Shown: piece after piece, positions 18,192-27,296 of the stretch
Position numbering within the stretch: the first letter of the stretch is position 1
Layout: each line of letters opens with the position of its first letter
Assembly (NCBI RefSeq): GCF_002204185.1
Contig: NZ_MXPU01000006.1
Coordinates: forward strand, 1 to 64,000
Source of the DNA: Rhizobium esperanzae
GTDB lineage: Bacteria; Pseudomonadota; Alphaproteobacteria; Rhizobiales; Rhizobiaceae
Direction: 5' to 3'
Length of the DNA: 64,000 nt
Made by a program: the position numbers and the translations under genes
Notes under the pieces: model-generated
What the model was told of the DNA's origin: nothing
Databases searched by the model: none
The model's input: only the letters and a program-made list of their open reading frames with translations

Positions 18192-20799
18192 CTGATGAGT
18201 TGATGAATGCAATTCTAGCTATGAATGCATACGACTTCGGAGCAAGTAAGGCTCTGGACGGCACACAACATATGCAGATTGGCAATTGGACGATTACAAA
18301 CATCGCCCCGCCTAACGATCATAATTTTAGTGCGGTAGCCTATGTGAATGGATCGAATTACGAGATTTCATACAGAGGCACCACAGATGTCCTCGGAACG
18401 AATTTTTTCAACGGGGATCTCTGGAACGGTTGGACTATCGGCAGCGGCTCCGACGAAGCCGCCGATGTCAACTCGGCTATTTCGTTCTATCAGTCAGTAT
18501 TGCAGACAGTGACCGCAAACGGGGGCACGAGTGCGAACATCACTCTCACGGGGCACTCTCTCGGCGGTGGCCTGACGGGGCTCGTGGGAACGATTTACGG
18601 TGTCAAGGGCTATCTGTTTGATAACATGCCGTTCGAACTGGCCGCAGCAAACGCATACACCGACTCCATTCCCGGGAGTGCATACAATCCCGACCTTGCG
18701 GCGTTTATTTACGGAGGCTCGACGCCGACACCGAACGATGAATCGAAATTGTCAGCTTATGCCACGATTGGCGAAGCCCTAACTCCTCTGCGCACTACGG
18801 GCGGACAAACGTTGCCGGTAACGGGGCTCGATTCCGGCGCCACGGACGAGTTGAATTCGGTTCAACTTCATAGCATGGCACTCGCCGCGATGCTCGTGTA
18901 CGCGTCCGACAACGGCATTACGGATTGGTCGGCGCGCCTTATTTCATGCCGCAGCTCTGGAATGATGACGTGGCGACTGCGGCCGGCGTTGGAGCCTACA
19001 AGACGGAAACTGGGGCAGCTTCAACCGCGCTACAGGAAATGATCGCCTATTCAGCGATCGACGAAGGAACGATGCTCTACGGGGACGTAGCCATCAAGAC
19101 CATGTTTGACGACGCTGGAGATCTCGCTGATCTGGTTCCGGCAAACATTGCTGATCTCTCCCTCGACAGCAATACCAACAGCTTGATATACCAAGACCTC
19201 TCACAGATTGCGGTCCAATATGCGGGTCAGCTCGCCGCGGAAAAATCCATCGACGCGGCCTTGGGCCTCGGCGTTGTACATTCCGATTCCAACATAATCA
19301 GCGTTGATTTGACACCGGGCGAATGGTCGAACGGCCAGACGCAAACTCCTGTCGCACCGACCATCGTGGGTGCGAGAAATGCCGTCATCGACGCTATCAT
19401 GAGCGTCGTGGGGACACCTACCCCTCTCGAGTCCAACCAAGAAGGCTTTACTGCGCTCTTTGGATCTGCTGGAACCAATCTGATTGCTGGCATAGCTGAG
19501 ATCAAGGCGAGCGCCATGAGTGGTGTTACGCTTGATGGGACCGACTCCGCGCTGACTTACTCGGGAACCGCCGGCGGCGCCCTTCTGATCGGCTCGCCCA
19601 ATGGCAACACGACATTCGTAGGCGGAATTGGCACTAACATCATGGTCGGTCAGGCCTCAGACACATTCAACGTTGCGGTCGGCAATAATATCATCCTGGA
19701 ACAGAATGCCGGCACCGCGACTCTTGACTCCTCCACTGTGTCAGACGTAGCCGGCTCGACCAACTGGAATATGATCGAAGGGAACCTGGACATCGCGGAG
19801 AACTTTCTGTTCAAGTCGGCCGAACTTGCTCCGCTCACGATCGTCTACGGCGCCAACGGCTCCGACAGCTTCGACTTCGAGGCGGGAACCGACAAAAGTG
19901 TCGGCGTTTTTCTCCTGCAAATGAACGATATCAACCAGACCAACTTCCTGTCGCTCGATCCCGAGAAGATCAATGCCTACCTTGATGCCCATCTAATGGA
20001 CCCCAACAATTCCGGTTACGGCGGGCACTTCGATAACAAGATTGTCATTATCAATCCGACAGCGACCGATATTCTCAAATACAACGGCGAAGTCATCAAC
20101 GATCCGTCTAAATATGTTTCGATGACGGATGCCGGTCAACTTCACTACGCGGCACACGATCCCAATATAACTACCAATATACGGCGCGTTGATCCGAATA
20201 ACTATTTGAAGATGGTCGGCGACGCGAACGCGAGCACCGGCATCAAGGCGATCTTTACCGATGCCATCGAGAAAGACAATTTTACGGATCAATATTACGG
20301 CCTTGAGTCCGCCGGCAACGACGTTGCCCTTAGCGCTTACAATCCTTCCTATGACCCAGACACCGAAGACGCTATGGCGCCTCTCACGAGACTAACTCTC
20401 TCGGCGCTGACGGCAGAGGATGATGCCTCCGACTATGACGCCGAGTCGTGGGACAATAAGACGGGCACCGTGACGACTCACTACATCGTCGCTGATGGCG
20501 ACCTTTCACTGATCGGCTTCAATGTTGGTGATTTCGGGATCAACCTCGCCAACAACACAACCCAGATGGAAGAGCAGCGGCATAACGAGCTGTTTGCTGT
20601 GTCGGAATGGTCGACGGCCGATGTCGGCACGGCCAACGGGATGCCGACAATCAGAGGCATTGAACCCGCGTCCCTTGGGGCGAGCTTCGAATCCTCCGAC
20701 CAGACCTGGGACTCACCTTACAACATTGTCGGCGATTCCTCTCTCCTGACCAACTATGGGCCGACATTGGCGGCGTCGGACTTTATGCGCGCAGCCTGA
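18188..20799 (+). pseudogene. large lipase-like type I secretion substrate, frameshifted
   Basis: Two overlapping frames make one gene of about 870 codons. The first (18188-19042) encodes an alpha/beta-hydrolase of lipase class 3 type: SYRGTTD at 61-67 (oxyanion region) and nucleophile elbow TGHSLGGG with Ser at 124. Near 18925 the frame breaks by a net one-base loss. The sequence resumes as GAPYFMPQLWNDDVATAAG and runs to 20799. The second part has degenerate RTX/haemolysin-like repeats (GGALLIGSPNGNTTFVGGIG, then TNIMVGQASDTF and YGANGSDSFDFEAGTD) and no signal peptide, as expected of a substrate for the exporter genes that follow. No slippery heptamer is seen at the break, so programmed frameshifting is unlikely. 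It starts inside the stop of the upstream gene (ATGA overlap). Confidence 0.75.
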
Positions 20800-20813
20800 C
20801 AACGTGGAACGAA

Positions 20814-20839
20814 GGAACCGGCGTGACAGCGCCGGTTCC
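20814..20839. terminator. intercistronic hairpin between lipase and exporter
   Basis: GGAACCGGCG and CGCCGGTTCC form a perfect 10-bp stem with a TGACAG loop, starting 15 bp after the lipase stop and ending 24 bp before the exporter's likely ATG. There is no T-tract. Type I secretion operons often have a leaky hairpin here so that substrate is made in excess over transporter, so attenuation or mRNA 3'-end protection is plausible. Confidence 0.65.
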
Positions 20840-20991
20840 GCTTCCTGTATCCCTTGGTCGTGATGAAAGCTTCTTCCCCTACCCCGCCCGCAGCGTCGGG
20901 TGCCGTCGACAGCGGCCTTGCCGCACTCTGAGCCATCGCCGCATATTACCGCATCGTCGCCGACCCGATCCAGCTTTCGCAGGAACTGGCT

Positions 20992-23040
20992 TTGGGCGAC
21001 AAACCGGTGGGGGAATCCGAACTGCTCCGCGCCGCGAACATAGCAGGCCTGAAAGGCCGCCTGATCCAAACGCAAAGCGCAAAACGGCTAGGTTCGATCC
21101 CGGTGCCTGCGATCGTGAAGCTTAAGGGAGGTCACTTCAATCTCTTCGGAGGCATTACCGCGGCCGGGGATTATCGCCTCGTCAACCCAGTGAGCCGCAT
21201 TGCAAGAGAACTGCCCATGGCGGCGTTGCTGGCGGAGATCGAGCCCGGCATCATCCTCCTGCAACGCCGCTTCGCGGGCGGAGGCATTGATCCAAGGGCC
21301 TTCGGGTTCAGATGGTTCCTGCCGTCCATCTGGCGCTACCGCAAGCCGCTTGCCCATGTTCTGCTGGCGTCCCTTTTCATCCAACTCTTCGCCTTGGTGA
21401 CGCCGCTGTTCTTTCAGGCCATCGTCGACAGGGTCGTCGTCCATAAAGGATATTCGACACTTGCCCTGCTTGCCGGCGGACTTGTCGTCCTAGGCTTCTT
21501 TGACGTGGGATTGCAGTATCTGCGAAGCTATGCGTTGACTCATACGGCCAACCGCATTGATGTCGAGTTGGGACGCCGGCTCTTTCATCATCTCCTCCGA
21601 CTGCCTCTGGGTTACTTCGAGATCCGCTCCGCTGGTCAGACGGTCGCCCGCGTGCGTGAGCTCGAGAGCATTCGCTCCTTTCTCACGGTACAAGCGCTTT
21701 TTTCGGGCCTTGACCTGTTTTTCGCGCTCATCTTCGTCGCCGTCCTTGCGGCCTACTCCTGGCAACTCACCCTCATCGTTGTCGTTGCCATCCCCCTTTA
21801 TCTCGTGATTACCCTCCTCATCAGGCCGGTCCTGCGGGACAAGATCAAGGAGAAGTTCAATCGCGGCGCCGAAAGCCAGCAGTTTTTGGTGGAGACGATC
21901 GTCGGCATACAGACGCTCAAGGCAGCCGCCGTCGAACCCGCGATGCAGGTTCAGTGGGAGGAAAGACTTGCCGCCTATGTGAAGACGTCGTTCAGCGCCT
22001 CGATGTTCTCGGCCGGCGGCCAGAACTCAATCCAATATGCCAACAAGCTGGTCACCGCGGCCACCCTGTTTTTTGGGGCCAGAGCGGTGATGGCCGGAGA
22101 TTTGACCGTTGGTGGCCTGGTTGCCTTCAACATGATCACAGGTCAGGTCATGCAGCCGATCCTGCGGCTCTCACAGCTCTGGCAGGATTTCCAGCAAGTC
22201 CAGGTTTCCGTTGAACGCCTTGGCGATATCCTCAATACGCCGCCTGAGCGTGTCGCTTCAGCCGGCGCCGGCAACCTTCCGCCTCCGAAAGGTGCGATCG
22301 AATTCCGTAATGTCGGGTTCCGCTATCGACCAGGGGCACCGGAAGTCCTGAAATCCATCTCGCTAGCTATCAGACCCGGCGAGGTCATCGGCATCGTCGG
22401 CCCGTCGGGATCAGGAAAATCTACCCTGACCAAACTGATCCAGCGCCTTTACCTCCCCGAAGAAGGTCAGATCCTGGTCGATCGCGCCGATATTTCTCAG
22501 GTCGACCCCTCATGGCTCCGCCGTAACATCGGTGTCGTCCTGCAGGAAAACCTTCTGTTCAACCGCACGATTCACGACAATATCGCTCTCGCAAATCCGA
22601 CCATGCCGCGTGCTCATGTGATGCAAGTGGCGCAACTGGCTGGCGCTGACGAATTCATCGACAAACTGCCAAACGGCTATGACACGATCATCGAGGAGCG
22701 CGGCGGCAATCTCTCTGGCGGGCAACGTCAGAGGCTGGCAATCGCGCGGGCATTGGCGACCAATCCACCCATTCTGATCTTCGACGAAGCGACAAGTGCC
22801 CTCGACTATGAAAGCGAGCGCGTGATTCATCGCAACATGAAGAAGATCGTGCAAGGCAGAACCGTGATCATCATCGCGCACAGGCTTGCCGCGGTTCGAC
22901 CGTGCAACCGCATTGTCAGCATGGCCGAAGGACGCATCGTCGAGATCGGCTCACATGACGAACTCGTGCGGCGTCCCAAGGGCCTCTATGCCCACCTCTG
23001 GGCGCTGCAGACCGACCAGTTTCGCGAGGAACCGGTATGA
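20992..23040 (+). CDS. type I secretion ABC transporter (HlyB type) with early in-frame stop
   Basis: The product is a peptidase-like-domain ABC exporter. After a degenerate C39-like domain without catalytic Cys (about 1-120), six membrane helices follow (from LAHVLLASLFIQLFALVTPL). The ATPase has Walker A GPSGSGKST, signature LSGGQRQR, Walker B ILIFDEATSALD and the H-loop IIIAHRLA. The natural start is probably ATG at 20863: that frame reads MKASSPTPPAASGAVDSGLA, meets TGA at 20929-20931, then continues as AIAAYYRIVADPIQLSQELA into this frame. Codon 23 is thus a nonsense codon in the expected domain. The only start after it is TTG at 20992, giving 682 residues. The stop overlaps the next ATG by four bases. 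It belongs with the lipase upstream and fusion protein downstream. Confidence 0.85.
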   Translation: MGDKPVGESELLRAANIAGLKGRLIQTQSAKRLGSIPVPAIVKLKGGHFNLFGGITAAGDYRLVNPVSRIARELPMAALLAEIEPGIILLQRRFAGGGIDPRAFGFRWFLPSIWRYRKPLAHVLLASLFIQLFALVTPLFFQAIVDRVVVHKGYSTLALLAGGLVVLGFFDVGLQYLRSYALTHTANRIDVELGRRLFHHLLRLPLGYFEIRSAGQTVARVRELESIRSFLTVQALFSGLDLFFALIFVAVLAAYSWQLTLIVVVAIPLYLVITLLIRPVLRDKIKEKFNRGAESQQFLVETIVGIQTLKAAAVEPAMQVQWEERLAAYVKTSFSASMFSAGGQNSIQYANKLVTAATLFFGARAVMAGDLTVGGLVAFNMITGQVMQPILRLSQLWQDFQQVQVSVERLGDILNTPPERVASAGAGNLPPPKGAIEFRNVGFRYRPGAPEVLKSISLAIRPGEVIGIVGPSGSGKSTLTKLIQRLYLPEEGQILVDRADISQVDPSWLRRNIGVVLQENLLFNRTIHDNIALANPTMPRAHVMQVAQLAGADEFIDKLPNGYDTIIEERGGNLSGGQRQRLAIARALATNPPILIFDEATSALDYESERVIHRNMKKIVQGRTVIIIAHRLAAVRPCNRIVSMAEGRIVEIGSHDELVRRPKGLYAHLWALQTDQFREEPV

Positions 23041-24497
23041 ATAAGCCCGTCTCGCCGGACAGCATCAAACATGCCGCCATCGTCCCTGTCGGGCGCCATA
23101 GATCCGACAATCAATTCCTGCCGGCAGCACTCGAAATCATCGAAACGCCCGCGTCCCCGGTTCAGATGATGTTGATTGTGATGATTTGCCTATTTGCCAC
23201 CGCCGCTCTCGGTTTTGGCTATTTTGGTCGAATCGACATCTTCGCGATAGCGACGGGAAAAATCCGACCGACCGGACAGGTGAAGGTTATTCAACCTCTG
23301 GAAACCGGTCGAATTCACGCCATGAACGTCATCAACGGCAGCCGCGTCCGCGCCGGTGACATCCTGGTCCAATTGGATGCCACCACCGCCACCGCTGATG
23401 CCGAAGGCTTGAAGGCTGGCCTGGCTTCCGATCGAGCCGAGATCCTCCGCCGAAAAGCCGCAATAGTGGCAGCCGAGGCGGAAGATAGCTCTCTTGCCGC
23501 CGTCATAGTTTGGCCGAAAGGCATTCCGGCATTTATCTGCGATCGGGAAGAACGCATTCTCCAACACGATTTGAGCAGCTTGCGAGCCGCCCTTCAAAGC
23601 CTTCAGTCGCAAAGAACCGAAAGGCTTGCGGAATTGGAGAAACTTCGGGCCACCACTCAGGCCGAGGCCGACTTGATCCAAACTCTGCAGGGACGGGTGG
23701 ATCTGCACAATACCCTGATTGCGAACAGCGCGGGAACGCGGGCAACATTGATCGACGCGTTGCAGAGCCTGCAGGATGAAAAGGCAACATACGCGTCAGA
23801 TCATGGGCAGCTCAACCAGGTTGCCGCATCCCTGAACACCATCGAAGCCGAAAGGGTAAAAACGCGGGAAGCCTTCGTCAGCGACAACGCTCAGAAGTTG
23901 GCAGATGCGGAACGGCAGGCGGACGAGAAGGCCCAACAACTGGTGAAGGCGCAGGCCGCGATCGAGCACCTAGTGCTCACCAGTCCCATTGACGGCGTCG
24001 TTCAGGCTCTCTCGGTGACCACGGTCGGCCAAGTGGTCACGACCGGGCAACAAATGATGCGCATTGTTCCTGAGAACGACTCCCTTGAGATCGAAGCCTA
24101 CGCCGAAAACAAGGATATCGGATTCCTCCGCGAAGGGCAGGATGCGATTATCAAGGTCGAGTCCTTCCCGTTCACCCGCTATGGAACCATTGACGGAACG
24201 GTCAAGCGCGTTGCGAGCGATTCCATCCCGAGCTCGGATGCGCAGGCGTCGGAAAATGATCCGACCCAATTGGCCAAATCAAACACCAGCATCACGCCCA
24301 TTGGACAGACCCAAAACCTTGTTTATCCGGTAATTGTGGTTCCGTCGAAAATGGCGATCAGCGCCGATGGCCGAGAAGTTCCCCTGTCGCCTGGGATGAC
24401 CGTCACGGTGGAAATCAAGACAGGCACGCGCCGGTTGCTGGAATATCTCTTCTCGCCGCTCATCGAAGTCGGATCGGAGGCCATGCACGAGCGCTGA
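23037..24497 (+). CDS. type I secretion membrane fusion protein (HlyD family)
   Basis: The 486-residue protein is the periplasmic adaptor that links the ABC exporter to an outer-membrane channel. A single N-terminal membrane helix (about 45-62, MMLIVMICLFATAALGFGYF) is followed by a lipoyl-like half-motif (GKIRPTGQVKVIQPLETGRI). A long coiled-coil hairpin (about 120-300) and the return lipoyl/beta-barrel part (IEHLVLTSPIDGVVQALSVT) come next. The C-terminal PVIVVPSKMAI and LSPGMTVTVEIKTG are typical of HlyD/PrtE proteins. The start overlaps the ABC stop (ATGA). No TolC-type gene is present here, so the outer-membrane partner must come from elsewhere. This gene shows no damage, unlike its two upstream partners. 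Confidence 0.92.
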   Translation: MNKPVSPDSIKHAAIVPVGRHRSDNQFLPAALEIIETPASPVQMMLIVMICLFATAALGFGYFGRIDIFAIATGKIRPTGQVKVIQPLETGRIHAMNVINGSRVRAGDILVQLDATTATADAEGLKAGLASDRAEILRRKAAIVAAEAEDSSLAAVIVWPKGIPAFICDREERILQHDLSSLRAALQSLQSQRTERLAELEKLRATTQAEADLIQTLQGRVDLHNTLIANSAGTRATLIDALQSLQDEKATYASDHGQLNQVAASLNTIEAERVKTREAFVSDNAQKLADAERQADEKAQQLVKAQAAIEHLVLTSPIDGVVQALSVTTVGQVVTTGQQMMRIVPENDSLEIEAYAENKDIGFLREGQDAIIKVESFPFTRYGTIDGTVKRVASDSIPSSDAQASENDPTQLAKSNTSITPIGQTQNLVYPVIVVPSKMAISADGREVPLSPGMTVTVEIKTGTRRLLEYLFSPLIEVGSEAMHER

Positions 24498-25242
24498 TTT
24501 TCGCCTGCCTTTCTCTGCCACATGATGCGCAGCTTCAATGAACGAAAACGCTTTTGGATGCACAGGTAAACGATGAACCAAGACTTCAAGCCCGATAAGG
24601 CCCTTGTCGTTCGCTTAGGCCCAGTCTGAGCGAGGTTTCCCGATGAAAAGCGAGTGCGGCGGCTATCGAAACCGCGAGTGTCCGATCTTAACGCCGTTAG
24701 CAAGGATGCTTTGCTGCTTTCGAAGTGGGAGCGCGAACGAGGGTAGCCATAGGAGCTTCAGCATAGTAGTGCGCAGAAGCGGGACCGAATTTCCCACGAC
24801 TTCGTGTTCCGTTCAGGCACGGCTCGCGATCTCCGCATCTCCGATAACGACGGCCGGCCTTTGCGGCCCTCACCGCCCGGCCGCACGAGCGAATTCGATA
24901 ATGTCAATCGCGCGAGGCGATCGGGTCTTCCCTACTCCGAGTGACGGCTGGCTAAATTCTGAAATCAACGTCCTTACTCAGCTGAGTCAGCTTGGGCGCC
25001 TTGAACGGATACGAACCGCCGGCCCTTCGAAATCGGGCGGATAAACTACTGTTTGTGCTCGCGAAACTGTCGGCGGCAATGAACTGCGGCCGCGAGGCCT
25101 CAAATTAGATCTTGCGTACCGTCTGTGCTCACCTGGAGCGAAACATTTCCCCATCCTCGCACAGAGCGCTAATTTAGCTAACCTCGAAAAATTGGCAAAG
25201 AATCTCTGGCTCAACGTCTGATTTTCGCCTATCGGCTTTGCC
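24498..25242. other. gap with a tRNA T-arm-like motif at 24997-25024
   Basis: No gene is supported over 745 bp. GCGCCTTGAACGGATACGAA with CCGCCGGCCC is another copy of the motif at 13310; read in reverse it gives GGCGGTTCGTATCCGTTCAA then GGCGCCCA, with a T-stem that pairs four of five positions. It stands at the left boundary of the ImmA-type island. Confidence 0.45.
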
Positions 25243-25692
25243 ATGCCAAACAGCGAAGATCGAATGATTGGACATTTAACTGGAAGCAGCAGCGTGTCGG
25301 TTAGAAAATACGATAAGGGGGAGCGCCGTTTCAAACATGTCGGTTCTGGCGACCTGCCCGAGTTCGAAGTCGAGGACGACAACCCCAAAAAGATTATCGG
25401 CAAATGCCCAAGGACAATATCCGAACAGGAACGTGACAGGCTCCTGCAGATCGCTGTCGCCGCGATCAACCCGGATCGCGAGATATCGGTACCAAGCAAG
25501 CTCTATTCCGTTCATCAAGGCACGATCTATGAGGCGCAGACGTCCGACCATGGCGAGACCTATCATGCTTATCCATTTCGCGGTAAGCTTGCGGCATCGA
25601 TCCTTCAGCAATTAAGGGATCTGGCTGACAAAGAAGGATGTCGGGAGGCATTCGAGAAGTTTGTGAAGACAAATATAACAAGGCACGGCTGA
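25243..25692 (+). CDS. unknown protein coupled to an ImmA/IrrE-type gene
   Basis: The 149-residue product is not recognised. It is hydrophilic, with no signal peptide or membrane segment. The N-terminal third is basic (SVSVRKYDKGERRFKH), the middle has a short acidic stretch (PEFEVEDDNPKK), and the end looks compactly folded (YSVHQGTIYEAQTSDHGETY, then HAYPFRGKLAASILQQL). Its stop codon overlaps the ATG of the next gene (TGATG at 25690-25694), so the two are made together. Small partners of ImmA/IrrE proteases are often their substrates or antitoxins, but no helix-turn-helix is visible. The function is open. Confidence 0.7.
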   Translation: MPNSEDRMIGHLTGSSSVSVRKYDKGERRFKHVGSGDLPEFEVEDDNPKKIIGKCPRTISEQERDRLLQIAVAAINPDREISVPSKLYSVHQGTIYEAQTSDHGETYHAYPFRGKLAASILQQLRDLADKEGCREAFEKFVKTNITRHG

Positions 25693-27095
25693 TGAACGTT
25701 GAATTCCGCCTAGTGGATGTCAAAGATAGACGGACGACGCAGAGGCTCGCCCTGTTCGTTGACGGCGCTCCTATTTGGCCTGTTCGCGGATTAAACACCT
25801 TTCTGGAAATCCAGATCGATGATCTTTTGTCTCATCTGACAGAATTCTGGAAGCCGCTTATGCTGCGGCAGACCTATCCGCTTGACCTCAATCCTGTCAG
25901 GCCATCAACGCTGCTGGCAGTGGCGAAAGACAGCTGGGCGGAAAAGCCGGTGCGAGACGTCGATTGGGAAGATGAACAAGTCTGCTTCTTTCGGGATTGT
26001 CACGATCTTTCCAAATGTTTCGGCGGATATTTCGACCTCCCGCCCCTATGGATATTCCGCTCCGGCGATGAGATGTTAATCGACACGGTTGAGGGCGAGG
26101 TCGAGCATATCGATTTCGGGGCCGCACGCCTTGCTCTCGAAACTGTGGGCGATGCAATTGCGGCGCGACTAAACGAAGAGGGGCCACGGTGGAGTAAACT
26201 TATATCCGCATGGCGGAATCGCGATCAGGGCGGTGAATTCCGATTGCTGAGCTGGGCAACAAGCCTTGACGAGGCTACCGCCCGCGATTTCGCCCAGAAA
26301 GGCTACCTAGACATTCCTAAGACCGTCACGGAAGCCGCCAACGACAACAGTGAATTGCGCATCGCGGCACGTATGGCAAGCGCCCTGCCGCGTGAGCAGA
26401 TCGAGATGATTCTTGATAAGGTCCGATCTATCCCACTGCACCCCTCTAAAACACTGGAAACACTTGCGAGCGAAATCTGGAAACATCTAGAGACGGACGA
26501 GCCCTATGCACGGCCATTCGAGCAAGGTGAGGCTGCTGCTCGGTATTTGAGGTCAGCACTAGGCTACTCGCCTGAAGGAAGCATAGATGTTTTTGATGTT
26601 GCCAGAGCTCTGGGAATTAACGTTATTCTAGACAACGCAGTGTTGCCCGCACTCGATGGATTAGCTGTTTCGGGTCGACTTCACGGCCCAGCTGCCTGGC
26701 TAAATGCGGATAGCGAAAGGCATGCCGGTCATGGCAAAGCCAGTGACCGCGGACAGGTTCGGATCACACTTGCCCACGAACTTTGCCATCTGCTCCTTGA
26801 CGGCCGTAATGCTTTGGGAGCGGTCGAAGTTCTTCGCAGTAGGATGCCCAAGGCGATAGAACAGAGGGCAAAGGCGTTTGCCGGGGAGCTTTTGCTCCCG
26901 ACGGAGGCAGCAATGAACGCCTGGCGCGATGCTCATCGCCCGATGAACGCCATCGACCTGGATAAGCTGCTTCAAAAACTCTGCGACGAGTATACCGTGT
27001 CGAAAAGCGTGGCATCCTGGAAAGTTCAACATGGTGCTAGAGAGTTAGGAGCCCATCTCGCGCAAACGCTTGATATTGTCGTCCCACGGCGCTGA
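25692..27095 (+). CDS. ImmA/IrrE-type metallo-endopeptidase with N-terminal extension
   Basis: The 467-residue protein ends in a zinc metalloprotease domain of the ImmA/IrrE (M78) family. The motif HELCH is at residues 362-366, followed about 35 residues later by the AGELLLP segment that usually carries the third ligand. ImmA cleaves the repressor of a mobile element and IrrE/DdrO systems answer DNA damage, so a stress- or mobile-element-linked protease is expected. The first 270 residues match no family known to me and make this larger than simple ImmA. A helix-turn-helix is not obvious. The start ATG at 25692 overlaps the upstream stop; an earlier in-frame ATG at 25638 lies inside the upstream gene. 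The pair looks like a self-contained module. Confidence 0.78.
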   Translation: MNVEFRLVDVKDRRTTQRLALFVDGAPIWPVRGLNTFLEIQIDDLLSHLTEFWKPLMLRQTYPLDLNPVRPSTLLAVAKDSWAEKPVRDVDWEDEQVCFFRDCHDLSKCFGGYFDLPPLWIFRSGDEMLIDTVEGEVEHIDFGAARLALETVGDAIAARLNEEGPRWSKLISAWRNRDQGGEFRLLSWATSLDEATARDFAQKGYLDIPKTVTEAANDNSELRIAARMASALPREQIEMILDKVRSIPLHPSKTLETLASEIWKHLETDEPYARPFEQGEAAARYLRSALGYSPEGSIDVFDVARALGINVILDNAVLPALDGLAVSGRLHGPAAWLNADSERHAGHGKASDRGQVRITLAHELCHLLLDGRNALGAVEVLRSRMPKAIEQRAKAFAGELLLPTEAAMNAWRDAHRPMNAIDLDKLLQKLCDEYTVSKSVASWKVQHGARELGAHLAQTLDIVVPRR

Positions 27096-27173
27096 AGCAC
27101 CTTGCCAATCGGCGCGGCAGTTCTGCGCGAGCTGGCATGTCGTAGGAGATGGGTATGCCGCGGCCGATCCCTT

Positions 27174-27203
27174 GGTCTTGAAGGGATGCGAACCACCGAC
27201 CAT
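27174..27203. repeat. tRNA T-arm-like motif copy
   Basis: GGTCTTGAAGGGATGCGAAC with CACCGACCAT is a further copy of the motif at 13310. In reverse it reads ATGGTCGGTGGTTCGCATCC then CTTCAAGACC. It sits 79 bp after the ImmA-type gene and 94 bp before the Tn3 relic, so the ImmA pair is bracketed by two copies (24997 and 27174) in the same orientation. Confidence 0.4.
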
Positions 27204-27296
27204 GTAATCGATCCACCGCGCTAAGTCTCTTCGTCTACAAGGGGGCAGAACAAGAGCAGTCCGAAATCGTACGCTAAGGGCGAACGGAATGAGAAC

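Noticed and set aside
18920..18950. Programmed ribosomal frameshift in the lipase gene
   Set aside because: There is no X-XXY-YYZ slippery heptamer or clear downstream pseudoknot at the break, so mutation or sequence error is simpler.
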